Position numbers and translations under genes: made by a program | Shown here: piece after piece, positions 30,801 to 38,341 of the stretch | How the letters are laid out: each line of letters starts with the position of its first letter | How positions within the stretch are numbered: position 1 is the stretch's first letter | The notes under the pieces: model-generated | Databases searched by the model: none | Seen by the model: the letters and a program-made list of their open reading frames with translations, nothing else | Told to the model about the DNA's origin: nothing | NCBI RefSeq assembly: GCF_008298035.1 | Contig: NZ_CP042910.1 | Span: 6,634,001 to 6,698,000 of the forward strand | DNA from: Gimesia maris | Lineage (GTDB): Bacteria > Planctomycetota > Planctomycetia > Planctomycetales > Planctomycetaceae | DNA: 64,000 nt | Direction: 5' to 3'

Positions 30801-32080
30801 ACTTCACGATGGTCGGCTTTCCCGTCGCCATTCGTATCTTTCAAAAACAGCAGATCTGGAGCATTCGCCACATACACGCCCCCGTCTCCCAGCTCCAGTC
30901 CCGTGGGGACGTAAAGGCCATCTGCGAACACCGTTGACTTGTCCGCGCGCCCATCCCCATCGGTATCTTCCAGAATTACGATCTGATCGTTCGGCTTCTC
31001 ACCCGGAGAGACCTGCGGATAGGAGGTTGAACAGATCACCCACAGTCGCCCCTGTGGATCCCATGTCATGTGGATCGGATTCACCAGCATCGGCTCGGCG
31101 GCAAACAGATTCACTTCGTATCCGGGCAACATCTCAAATGTTTTTCGTTCCGCTTCGGGAGAATGATCCTGCGTCAGTTCGAAGGGCCGTTTCAGGTTGG
31201 GAGCTGAATTCGCCACCGCCATCCGTTCGGATGTCGTCCCCACCGGTTTTTCCAGACACCAGTGGACCGCGTTAATCAACAGTCGATTAAAGGCATCCAG
31301 GCCAAACGATTTTTCATGCCCCAGCGTTGTCGTAAACACCCGGCTGCCCCATTCGTTTTTCCATGTCCAGGCGACGGGAAAGTTCATCTCGCCTGTCAGT
31401 TCATATGTGCCAAACTGATTCTTGAAGATCCCCTTTCGTTTAGAATTGCCTGTCCCCCGCAGTAAAGGCGTCGCATCCGCGGGTGGATTCGCCTGATATA
31501 ATGTTCCCAAATCAAGAAACTTCGACGCCACACCATTCAGAACTTCATGGTCACGATGCTCCAGGATATGCTCGACTACAGTCTCACCCGACAGGTCAAA
31601 CAGAAATTCAGAACCCAGAACCCGCTTTCCAAAATCCTGATTCCATTCTTCGAGAGGATGCCCCTTCTGATAATCAAAGGCATGCACACTGGTGCGTAAT
31701 CCGATCAACGGTTTTCCGGATTCGATATAGTCGTGCAGATGAGCAAACTCACCCGGCGCCAGCCGTTGAAATCGCAGGTAAAACACAGCGACATCCGCCT
31801 CTTTCAAGACTTTTAAGCCGGTGACTTCTTCGCGTTGGTTTTCTTTCTTACCAGTTTTCTCAGGGAGCAGAACGGTCGTTTTGAATCCATATTGTTCCAT
31901 CCGTCTGGCAAACGCAGGAATCGTTTTGATCGATAAATTATGAGTGGTTCCCACCACAAAAACCACGTGAGGCTGTTCCGGCTTTTCCTTCGCGGCACTG
32001 CAACGCGTTTCGTTCCACAGCAGCAGACTCACCATAGATAGGAGAAAAGCAAAACTTGACTGAATTGATCGTCGATACAT
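27827..32080 (-). CDS. ThuA + PVC-type dehydrogenase + HEAT + heme-binding giant protein
   Basis: A 1417-residue exported protein (signal about 1-30). Order: a ThuA-like glutamine-amidotransferase-fold domain (about 35-270; VVFVVGTTHNLS, GLRTSVHAFDYQKGHPLEEW); a PVC-type membrane-bound-dehydrogenase beta-propeller (about 310-650; NPIHMTWDPQGRLWVI, EDTDGDGRADKSTVFADGL, repeated DTNGDGKAD calcium loops); a helical HEAT-like stretch (about 660-1110); a Pirellula/Verrucomicrobium-type heme domain with Cys1146-M-K-Cys1149-His1150; and a C-terminal beta domain. The family is thought to oxidise sugars or alcohols; the true substrate is unknown. It lies 66 bases downstream of the SGNH-like gene on the same strand, so the two are probably one operon. 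Confidence 0.88.
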   Translation of the reverse strand: MYRRSIQSSFAFLLSMVSLLLWNETRCSAAKEKPEQPHVVFVVGTTHNLSIKTIPAFARRMEQYGFKTTVLLPEKTGKKENQREEVTGLKVLKEADVAVFYLRFQRLAPGEFAHLHDYIESGKPLIGLRTSVHAFDYQKGHPLEEWNQDFGKRVLGSEFLFDLSGETVVEHILEHRDHEVLNGVASKFLDLGTLYQANPPADATPLLRGTGNSKRKGIFKNQFGTYELTGEMNFPVAWTWKNEWGSRVFTTTLGHEKSFGLDAFNRLLINAVHWCLEKPVGTTSERMAVANSAPNLKRPFELTQDHSPEAERKTFEMLPGYEVNLFAAEPMLVNPIHMTWDPQGRLWVICSTSYPQVSPGEKPNDQIVILEDTDGDGRADKSTVFADGLYVPTGLELGDGGVYVANAPDLLFLKDTNGDGKADHREVILTGFATEDNHHSISAWRWGPGGWLYFQEGTFMHTQVETPYGTVRLENGGVFQFQPRTLKLNVFADYRASNPWGHMFDDWGQSFVIDNPRLYFSAPLTANSRAKLGYDASGQGTKQCGGEFVASGHFPPEVQGEIWTNQYKSHVVARYEVSDDGAGYTIKGLDPLIQSSSSYFRPVDLKMGPDGAAYILDWYNPLIGHMQHSFRDERRDTTHGRVWRVTHKSRPLVERPQLVGVPLANVVSHLRDPESFTRQQVKRVLYDADQQQAKQALDEWLLTQVPQEPNYDHHRLEALWCYQTIGVVNEELLREVLQAKDARARAAGMRVLRYWYPEIKNPLELVEAAIHDPHPRVRLEAILTAGYIPEPRSVTIAVKAIDAPMDRYLEHALKLTIDGLQSHWVEPQRQGKVTFEKPAHKNYALANLLSNESIEVIIDLLNAGSIDAELLQGPAQTVAERANANQLEPLVLSLVEVTREYKTQGGKGISPEALSILLNALDRAARERGVIPNGNIGSMLSRSAVVPGLPVQKSVARLIGSWKLTREGKRLQREINAAETDFEVKQLAAESLGMLGDAASLNYLKSIAESKKSMNQQLLGVYGLAAHDLKQAAKLLPAILKEDPKEEDPAWILTAFTRRKGGGEILAEELKAASLHPLVTSRIRQALIETGETSQTLIDAFGGAVMQDSLEAQLLKENVLELATAAREEGDAARGEQIFRRNELACMKCHSISNAGPVLGPDLAAIGSSSPPDYIVDSFLRPSKVIKEFYESIMVVTDEGRVYNGIMVVHDDTKVVLKDAARQGEQVTIPAEQIEFTKKLPSLMPQGLASKLKSRQEFLDLVKFVTELGRPGPYATNVAQVVRRWRVRGADEPLTAEQMHEFKTLADTGVAAYSMVNGTLPTADLNLEKPLTQAIAFVDVNQAGNVQLKLNSVKGLKVWQNGTSIPVEESTLLVLPTGRNQLTFEVDRSQRGDLGLRVEFQKASQSPEGRFKVVGGP

Positions 32081-32146
32081 AATTCACTCTGATATCTGAA
32101 AAGAATTTACAGCCAAATAAAGAATATTCGTCAAACACATATTTGA

Positions 32147-33418
32147 TTAATCCACGCGAAACAGTCCCCATCTTGTTTCGTCCAGCGGCCGCGCCTGCTT
32201 TTTGACAGCAGCTTCACGAGCCTCAATCAGATTACCAAACGTCTCCATTTCTGGAGGAAATGATACTGCTCCGAACGGCTTGGTACGACGCCCAAAGACA
32301 TATTCCGCATTGTGTGCCCGATAGACATAGAAGAACAGTTCGTTTTTCCGATCAATATTAGAGCGCAATTCACGAACCCGCTCCTGAGAAGGAAGATTCA
32401 GCAACAGCAGTCCCCGTGACCAGTCGGAATGCCGCGCCTCTGTCACTTGAGTACCATTCACCAGCAGTCGATACTTCCCCTCTGGTAGATTCTTGACTGT
32501 CAGGCGAGGCTGTTTTTCCAGTAATCCACTATCGGGAATCGAAGCTTGTGGCGGAGCAGGCAGTGGCAGCGATTCAGCCTGCAGAGTAAACTCGATCTGA
32601 TCAGGTTGAAACTTCGAATCGCTGACCTTTGCATGGGTTGCCTGAATCTGTTTCTGTGAAACGTCAATCATCACTAACGGACTCTCCAGTTTCCGCCCCA
32701 GTAACTGTTCTGCAATGAAATGACTCATTGCCCAGTAACCGTATTCATTCAAATGAATACCGTTCCGCGTCAGTTTCTGTGAGACATTTTCCTGCATCAT
32801 TTTTTTCGATTCGGAAAACAGGTCCACGAACGGAATCTGATACCGTTCAGCGACAGTCTGCATCGCTTGAGTATATGCCGCCAGACTCTCATTATGCTTG
32901 ATTGGATCCGGCAAGGGTGGCCCCATATTTTCATGGGCTATCGGAGAAATGATGACCACGCGCGGCGCTGATTTTCCATTGTATTTCTGAGATGCCAGAT
33001 GCTGCAGAAACTGTTCCCATGCCTTGGTATACTCAGCCAGCCCCGCTTCACCGTCGAAAGACTCATTCATTCCAAAACAGGCGATAATCACATCAGCCCG
33101 CTGTGCTTTCAGATGATCATCCAACGACCCGAAATTCAACGGACGCGGTCTTAATGTCAGAGTATCACCCGACCAGGCCAGATTCCGGAATGTCAACCCC
33201 GGCACATCAGCCTGTGATGTTAATAGCGTTTCCAGATAATTATTCATCCGCAGCTGATCGGCAAAAGTATTCCCGATAAATACCACCCGATCACCCTCTT
33301 GCAATTTCAGAGAAACGGGTAATTCTTCTCTCTGTCGAGCTGCAGCGGGTACGTCAGCAGGGAAAAGAATCATCCAACTGATCAGTATCAGCAGTATAGA
33401 ATAATAGCGTAAAAGCAT
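32147..33418 (-). CDS. SGNH/GDSL-hydrolase-like exported protein with altered nucleophile motif
   Basis: A 423-residue exported protein (signal about 1-27). The SGNH fold is recognisable from block I (VVFIGNTFADQL), block II (NLAWSGDTL), block III (ACFGMNES) and block V (NGIHLNEYGYWAM). Odd: the GDS of block I reads GNT and the DxxH of block V reads NGIH, so the usual Ser and Asp of the triad are replaced by Thr and Asn while the block III Asn and block V His remain. It may be non-hydrolytic or use Thr. It precedes the ThuA/dehydrogenase/heme gene in an apparent operon, suggesting they act on the same glycan or ester. Confidence 0.8.
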   Translation of the reverse strand: MLLRYYSILLILISWMILFPADVPAAARQREELPVSLKLQEGDRVVFIGNTFADQLRMNNYLETLLTSQADVPGLTFRNLAWSGDTLTLRPRPLNFGSLDDHLKAQRADVIIACFGMNESFDGEAGLAEYTKAWEQFLQHLASQKYNGKSAPRVVIISPIAHENMGPPLPDPIKHNESLAAYTQAMQTVAERYQIPFVDLFSESKKMMQENVSQKLTRNGIHLNEYGYWAMSHFIAEQLLGRKLESPLVMIDVSQKQIQATHAKVSDSKFQPDQIEFTLQAESLPLPAPPQASIPDSGLLEKQPRLTVKNLPEGKYRLLVNGTQVTEARHSDWSRGLLLLNLPSQERVRELRSNIDRKNELFFYVYRAHNAEYVFGRRTKPFGAVSFPPEMETFGNLIEAREAAVKKQARPLDETRWGLFRVD

Positions 33419-33632
33419 AAACTCGATTCCCGATATCTGGTCTGTGTATTCACCAACGGTCCAGGCACTGTTCCCTTATTATGCGACGACGCCGGGGCAA
33501 AGAAAAGTCCAGCTCAAAAACACTTTCTGGTCAAGGAATCGATTTCACAGCAGTTTCATATTGAATTGATTCGAAGCCCCCTACAAAATACAGTCTGAAT
33601 TGCTCAAAGTTTCTGAGAGAAAAGGAACCACC

Positions 33633-34574
33633 ATGCCGATGTTTTCCACTCAACCGCGACGCCGTTTCCTGCAGACACTCCTGCAGAGTTGCACCGCGGG
33701 TGCGCTGCTCCCCCAGCTCAATACTCTGCTGGCCGAAGAAACCAGTCAATCTTCCCGGTCCATTCCCCCGGTTCCCGGAAAGTTCGCTGTGACGCTCCGC
33801 AAACGTGGCAAAGAAAATGATGCTCCCGCTACGACCGAGAAGACAGAGTGGAATGCTTCAGAAACCGCGATTATCATTTGTGACATGTGGGCCGACCACC
33901 CCTGCAAACTGGCAGCACAACGTGTGGATCGCATGGCGCCTCGGATGAACGAGGTCATCTCGAAAGCCCGGGATCAGGGGGTTGCCATCATCCACGCTCC
34001 CAGCGGTGGGATTCAACTCTATGAAGATACCCCGTACCGTCAGCGCATCAAGGAAGCCAAACCATCAAAACCACCTGTTCCCATTCAAAGCTGGTGTTAC
34101 CTCAATCCCGAGAAAGAACCACCGCTCCCCGTTGACGACACGGTGCAACGCTCCACTGAATCCAGTATTCGTGGCTGCGATGATCCGATCGCCGACTACA
34201 AAAAGAATACCGACCGCCACGAACACCCGGCGATTAAAATCATCGGTTACGATGTGATCAGTGCAAACGGGCAGGAGATTTATAATTTCCTCGAACAGGA
34301 ACAGCGGAAGAACATCGTGATCATGGGCGTGCACACCAACATGTGTGTCCTCGGCAGACCGTTCGGCATTCGCCAGTTGAGGTACCTCGATAAAAATGTC
34401 GTGCTCTGCAGAGACCTGACCGACGCACTCTACGATCCCCGCGACCGCCCCTACGTCAGCCATGCGCGAGGCACGGAGATGATTATCGAACACATCGAGC
34501 GCCACTGGTGCCCGTCCATCCTTGGTAAAGATCTCACGAAAGTCATCTCCGGCTCCAACAACCCGGACAGTTAA
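33633..34574 (+). CDS. Tat-exported isochorismatase-family cysteine hydrolase
   Basis: A 313-residue protein with a Tat-type signal (RRRFLQTLLQSCTAGALLP). The isochorismatase-like fold has Asp84 in IIICDMWADHP and the nucleophile Cys238 in GVHTNMCVLGRPFG. Family members hydrolyse amides or ethers such as nicotinamide or isochorismate; export makes those substrates unlikely, so the true one is unknown. The frame opens at a TTG at 33600, but AAAGGA before the ATG at 33633 sets the start. The last residues GSNNPDS and stop lie in a 27-base repeat that is also the 3' end of the next gene. Confidence 0.87.
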   Translation: MPMFSTQPRRRFLQTLLQSCTAGALLPQLNTLLAEETSQSSRSIPPVPGKFAVTLRKRGKENDAPATTEKTEWNASETAIIICDMWADHPCKLAAQRVDRMAPRMNEVISKARDQGVAIIHAPSGGIQLYEDTPYRQRIKEAKPSKPPVPIQSWCYLNPEKEPPLPVDDTVQRSTESSIRGCDDPIADYKKNTDRHEHPAIKIIGYDVISANGQEIYNFLEQEQRKNIVIMGVHTNMCVLGRPFGIRQLRYLDKNVVLCRDLTDALYDPRDRPYVSHARGTEMIIEHIERHWCPSILGKDLTKVISGSNNPDS

Positions 34575-34575
34575 A
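34549..34575 (+). repeat. 27-bp direct repeat, copy 1 (3' end of isochorismatase gene)
   Basis: Matches 35173-35199 at 26 of 27 positions (only A34557/G35181 differs). It covers the last codons, the TAA stop and one further base of the isochorismatase-family gene. Similarity stops abruptly on both sides. Confidence 0.85.
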
Positions 34576-34628
34576 GCAGCGAACTCTGCTTTTTTTCAGT
34601 CGATCCCGATAGAAGGACATGAAATCAC

Positions 34629-35198
34629 ATGGACACATTCGAAAACAGCTGGGTCGAGGCGTTGGAATCGCGTTTCGGAAGCATCGACAGTATCCTCAAA
34701 GTTCAGGCGAATGATGACCAACCTCTGATCCACGTTTTTTATTTTGAAGACTTACCGGAAGAAGGGACTCTCACCGCAGTCACTTGTGGTTTGTCGAACG
34801 CCTCACACACTGACTGGAAACAGGGAAAACCCGAATTAATCGTTTCTCTGGATACGAGTGATAAAAGCTGGGGCTTTGCAGCCGGCTATTTTGCTTCAGC
34901 TTATTTTAATGAAAAACGTTTTTCGTATGGCGACGTTTTTCTCATCGACAACCCGATTTCCGAAGAGAGCGCAATGAGTGCCTATCTGGTTTTCTCTCCC
35001 TCTTTTCTAAATCAGGAGCAGGCCACTTTCGAGCTGCCCGATCGCACCATTCACCTTGCAGGTATGTATCCACTCTTCGCTGCGGAAATTGATCTCTATG
35101 ATAAAATCGGCCTGAAAGAGTTTTGGCACTCGGAAGGCTTCGACATGTATAATCCGAAACGAACTCCTGTCGCCGGCTCCGACAACCCGGACAGTTAA
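34629..35198 (+). CDS. Suppressor-of-fused (SUFU) domain protein
   Basis: A 189-residue cytoplasmic protein without signal peptide. LTAVTCGLSNA, KPELIVSLDTSD, FLIDNPISEES and the late FAAEIDLYDKIGLKEFW match the SUFU domain. In bacteria this domain is known mainly from immunity proteins of polymorphic toxin systems; no toxin is visible beside it, so that role is inference. AGGA lies upstream of the ATG. Odd: its last codons, GSDNPDS and stop, are encoded by a near-identical copy of the last bases of the preceding, unrelated gene. It ends six bases before the convergent lipoprotein gene. Confidence 0.78.
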   Translation: MDTFENSWVEALESRFGSIDSILKVQANDDQPLIHVFYFEDLPEEGTLTAVTCGLSNASHTDWKQGKPELIVSLDTSDKSWGFAAGYFASAYFNEKRFSYGDVFLIDNPISEESAMSAYLVFSPSFLNQEQATFELPDRTIHLAGMYPLFAAEIDLYDKIGLKEFWHSEGFDMYNPKRTPVAGSDNPDS

Positions 35199-35199
35199 A
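35173..35199 (+). repeat. 27-bp direct repeat, copy 2 (3' end of SUFU gene)
   Basis: Second copy of the 34549-34575 sequence, exactly 624 bases downstream, also ending in the stop codon plus one base. The two copies bracket the whole SUFU gene. Confidence 0.85.
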
Positions 35200-35204
35200 C
35201 CCGA

Positions 35205-35630
35205 TTATTTTACGAGATCGAAGTTGACCTTATTGATCTCATTACTTTTGATAATCACTTTCAATCCTGATTTCTTGACGTCGTTGTATCTTTCCGGAAT
35301 CAGTGAAATCGTCCCCATTCCGGAAAGATCTTCAGGATCGGGTTTGGTAGCAAAAATGGTTACTTGATTCTCGCCTACCGGAGCCCCATCACCTTTTCTG
35401 GTTGTTGTGACTTCCAATATTTTCCCGGCTTGAATCACCCCCGAAGCCGAGCGGCCTGTAGTGGGATGAAATACAATCGTTCCCTCATCCAGGGGTTTTC
35501 CATTCCAAATGACGTTCCCACCCACTTCTGCCAGTACAGGGGCATCATCTACACCTCCACCACAGCCAGTTAACATCAGACTCATGAAAATCCAGCTGAA
35601 GCAGCAGGCATTATTTTGAAAACCTGACAT
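35205..35630 (-). CDS. Small lipoprotein with transthyretin/carboxypeptidase-regulatory-like fold
   Basis: A 141-residue protein with a lipoprotein signal (lipobox LTGC) and a beta-rich domain: GGNVIWNGKPLDEGTIVFHP, then GAPVGENQVTIFA and IPERYNDVKKSGLKV. Such proteins very often follow DUF1559 genes in planctomycetes. The same arrangement occurs here: it is downstream of the DUF1559 gene at 36794, about 220 bases away, and a second pair sits at the right edge. The function is unknown. I start at the ATG at 35630 with GAGGTG upstream. Confidence 0.82.
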   Translation of the reverse strand: MSGFQNNACCFSWIFMSLMLTGCGGGVDDAPVLAEVGGNVIWNGKPLDEGTIVFHPTTGRSASGVIQAGKILEVTTTRKGDGAPVGENQVTIFATKPDPEDLSGMGTISLIPERYNDVKKSGLKVIIKSNEINKVNFDLVK

Positions 35631-35849
35631 GTAAACACCTCTCAATTAATAATCTGAATCGTAGATATAATTGTAATTTCAGCCTGTGTCTCCGTTTGTA
35701 TGAGCCTCTTTAAAATCGCTCGACCTGGGAATCAGAGAAGAACATCTTGCAGTTCAGAAACGCTGCTTTCTGGGAAAACCCAATTACCTGACAGTGATAA
35801 AACAAGTAAGATGGCTGAAAAATTCCTGAATGAAAAATGAAAAGCAGTC

Positions 35850-36794
35850 TTACCCGCCAAAATCACCGATAGGATTCGCATCAGCTTTATCGCCCAGATT
35901 TCGATAGAGATTACCATCTATATTCTCACTCAAAAAATGCACACTGCCATCAGCCATCGTGAAGAACGCGCCTCCTTCGTGGCGACTGCGAAAACCGATC
36001 GTGGCGTTGGCGTCTCCTCTGCTCAGAGTCCCGGCAATCAATTCGTCATTCCGGTAGTTGATCGGATGTGCCATCGTTCCCCAGCTCTGGTAGCCCCAGT
36101 CCTGCCACAGGCAGAGCGGTCCGATCACTTCTCCGATCATAATCGTATTTGTCGTGCCGTCTGTTACCTGGCTGATTTTTGCAGAATACCCGCTCCGGCT
36201 GAACATCCCCCGGACATCCCGGGCTTTGGGGACAGAACCGAATTGTCCATATGTATTCCCGGACGTACCAGGGGTTGTGGCAGCACCATTCGGATGCCCG
36301 CCGGCGGAGATCGCATAGTTCGTCTGTCCCCGCTGTGACCCGCTCCCATCATCGGCTCCTGTATCAGTATCCTGAATCATCGGGTCTGAAGGGCACATAA
36401 CCACCACCAGTTTCTCTTGCTTCAAAGTAAGATTGGTGCCATACATTCCATCCGTACTGAAATTCATCTGATTATAAATGTTGGATTGATCAACATAAGG
36501 CAGGATGCGTACCGTCCAGCTGTGACGAATTCTCCAGGTTTGTGGTGCGGGAGAACCGGTATCGGCAGTCGCACAGCAGGTTTGCTGCAGTGGAAACTGC
36601 TTGAACGTTTCGTGATAGTTATGAAAGGCCAGCCCCAGCTGTTTCATATTGTTTTTACAGGAACTGCGGCGGGCAGCTTCACGTGCCTGTTGTACCGCAG
36701 GTAGCAGCAATGCAATTAAAATAGCAATGATTGCAATGACGACCAATAATTCAATCAGCGTAAAACCATGTTTCTGTGAGCGTTTCAGATGCAT
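35850..36794 (-). CDS. DUF1559 prepilin-like protein
   Basis: A 314-residue protein with a type IV pilin-like N-terminus: a short basic leader, the cleavage region HGFTLIELLVVIAIIAILIA and a hydrophobic helix, then QAREAARRSSCKNNMKQLGLA. This N-methylation motif plus the C-terminal [13 protein letters not shown] (H-x-DG region) defines DUF1559, a hugely expanded planctomycete family. It is probably processed by a prepilin peptidase and placed in the cell envelope; function is unproven. AAGGAAC precedes the ATG. An unusual hairpin lies 53-74 bases upstream of the start. Confidence 0.93.
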   Translation of the reverse strand: MHLKRSQKHGFTLIELLVVIAIIAILIALLLPAVQQAREAARRSSCKNNMKQLGLAFHNYHETFKQFPLQQTCCATADTGSPAPQTWRIRHSWTVRILPYVDQSNIYNQMNFSTDGMYGTNLTLKQEKLVVVMCPSDPMIQDTDTGADDGSGSQRGQTNYAISAGGHPNGAATTPGTSGNTYGQFGSVPKARDVRGMFSRSGYSAKISQVTDGTTNTIMIGEVIGPLCLWQDWGYQSWGTMAHPINYRNDELIAGTLSRGDANATIGFRSRHEGGAFFTMADGSVHFLSENIDGNLYRNLGDKADANPIGDFGG

Positions 36795-36846
36795 GCTGCC
36801 GTTCCTTTTTTAGAATTGTAAAATACTATTCGATCAGAATTCCCCT

Positions 36847-36868
36847 GTACCTTCGGGTACGTCGTACC
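36847..36868 (-). promoter_or_regulatory. Three-arm alternative hairpin upstream of the DUF1559 gene
   Basis: On the minus strand the order is GGTAC, GAC, GTACC, CGAA, GGTAC. The middle arm can pair with either the first or the third, giving two mutually exclusive 5-bp hairpins with loops of three or four bases. It lies about 55-75 bases before the ATG, so it could be in the leader RNA, or it could be a protein-binding palindrome. Confidence 0.3.
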
Positions 36869-37036
36869 TGGCGGGTGTTATGAAAAGATTGAAATTAAGC
36901 ACGTCATCTTAAATACGAATTTACTGCAAACAATAATGCTGAAGACGAGCAAACACAGTGATAGTCAAACATAATCGTACCATTTGTTTATTAATATACA
37001 TACGATTAACCCAAGTCTACAGATCTTTCTGCAAAC

Positions 37037-37294
37037 ATGTCAAATGATTTATTTCAGGAACTGCTTTCACTTCTGATTTTTCTGGACCATCGGGCTCAGA
37101 TCCACAAAATCTATCAGCAGAACAGGAGACGTGCTGACTCGATACCGAAGAAATATGCACTTCTCTTTATCGCTGTTCAGATTCAACTTGACAGTCCCGC
37201 GCCGCTGGAGAAACTCCCTGACCTGCGTCGCGCGCGCGAGTCATTTTTCAGGTTAGTGAAAGCACACGAACTACTGCCACATATTCACAGTTAA
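37037..37294 (+). CDS. Possible small hypothetical protein (85 residues)
   Basis: An open frame starting MSNDLFQELLSLLIFLDHRA, rich in Leu, Arg and Gln, with no domain I recognise and no ribosome site. It lies in a long gene-poor stretch, so a small gene is possible, but chance opening is as likely. Confidence 0.25.
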   Translation: MSNDLFQELLSLLIFLDHRAQIHKIYQQNRRRADSIPKKYALLFIAVQIQLDSPAPLEKLPDLRRARESFFRLVKAHELLPHIHS

Positions 37295-37420
37295 AACCCT
37301 TGTTTCAGTCCTCTTTTTCATAATGCCTGCTCAACCGATCCCCGGTTATCGACGCACTTCGCTGCACCATCACGCTGCTTTCGCGAATCGATCACCATCT
37401 GATCGGAACCTTTCACCACC

Positions 37421-37528
37421 CTATCGCCAATCGAATTTCGGGAATCCTGCTTGACGCCACCATGCCTTTGAAGATGATGCTTCCAAAAGCAATGAAATCA
37501 CAAAATTCGACAGAGAAAACACAGTCAT
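37421..37528 (-). CDS. Possible 35-residue small protein with strong ribosome site
   Basis: ATG at 37528 preceded six bases upstream by a perfect AAGGAG (37535-37540 on the plus strand). The peptide begins MTVFSLSNFVISLLLEA and ends in an aromatic, basic KAWWRQAGFPKFDWR. A second minus-strand frame stays open through the following 100 bases, so this may instead be a decayed longer gene. No homologue recognised. Confidence 0.25.
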   Translation of the reverse strand: MTVFSLSNFVISLLLEASSSKAWWRQAGFPKFDWR

Positions 37529-37640
37529 TCCAAACTCCTTAATCAATCGTTTAGATGATCTGTAAGTGAATTCCAGATGATCTCGCGCAGTAGGGTATTT
37601 TAATCAATCCAGGTCCCAGTCACTCAGATGAATATTCGGC

Positions 37641-37722
37641 ACTAGATCGAATCAATTGGGACCTTAGCGTCTTTCAATCTAATATGCTCAGTCCAAATGG
37701 TCTTAGAGCCGCTAAGAAAAAC
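37641..37722 (+). repeat. 72-base diverged repeat with inverted-repeat core, copy A
   Basis: Aligns without gaps to 38438-38509 (constant offset 797), with about 53 of 72 bases identical over 37641-37712; a shared AAAAC follows after a one-base shift. The core has TTAGCG (37664-37669) opposing CGCTAA (37710-37715), and between them shared CTAAT, GTC and AATGG. It could be a structured RNA, a protein site or a mobile-unit end. It lies about 100-180 bases upstream of the GNAT start. Confidence 0.55.
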
Positions 37723-37822
37723 TGAACCTGTTCTGCTCTATTTACTCTTACTGATAACTGAATTTAAAATCGGATCCATCCAAGTCCACACCTGTCAGTA
37801 ATCGTGAATGGAAGGCAGCCTC

Positions 37823-38341
37823 ATGACATTCGATCTGCAACCCACACTCAGAGGTGAACTGCTTCAGTTGCGTCCCCTCCAGGCTGCCGACTATGCCGCC
37901 CTGTATGCTGTCGCCTCTGACCCGCTCCTCTGGGAACAGCACCCCGCCCGCACGCGTTATCAGGAACCGGTATTTCAAAAACTGTTCCAGGAATCCCTGT
38001 CGTCTGGCGGTGCTTTAGTCGCCATTGACAACAATACGGGAACAGTCATTGGTTCCTCTCGTTTTAATGGCTACACTCCCGCTGCCTCTGAAGTCGAAAT
38101 CGGCTGGAGCTTCCTGGCTCGCTCACACTGGGGCGGACACTATAACGGCGAAATGAAACAGCTCATGCTGCATCACGCTTTCCGTTTTGTCGATTCTGTC
38201 ATCTTTCTCATCGGGCCCGAAAATATTCGCTCACAGCGAGCCATCGAAAAAATCGGAGCCCTCCGCGACGGCAACCGCACCGATCAATCGGGATTTGAAA
38301 GCTGGCTCTATCGCATCCATACCAGAGATATCATTGGCTAA
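37823..38341 (+). CDS. GNAT-family acetyltransferase (RimJ/RimL-like)
   Basis: A 172-residue cytoplasmic protein of the RimJ/RimL acetyltransferase type: LRGELLQLRPLQAADYAALY at the N-terminus, a central EVEIGWSFLARSHWGGHYNGEM where the acetyl-CoA loop lies, and VIFLIGPENIRSQRAIEKIGA near the end (the N-x-x-S-x-x-x-x-E-K-x-G pattern). I start at the ATG at 37823, with GGAAGG upstream, not the ATG 15 bases earlier. The whole gene is bracketed by two copies of a 72-base repeat. The substrate is unknown; some relatives act on antibiotics or ribosomal protein N-termini. Confidence 0.86.
   Translation: MTFDLQPTLRGELLQLRPLQAADYAALYAVASDPLLWEQHPARTRYQEPVFQKLFQESLSSGGALVAIDNNTGTVIGSSRFNGYTPAASEVEIGWSFLARSHWGGHYNGEMKQLMLHHAFRFVDSVIFLIGPENIRSQRAIEKIGALRDGNRTDQSGFESWLYRIHTRDIIG

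Larger units (their letters stand above)
37295..37822. other. Gene-poor region before the GNAT gene
   Basis: About 530 bases with no confident gene. It holds the small candidate frame at 37421-37528 and copy A of the 72-base repeat at 37641-37712. Confidence 0.4.
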
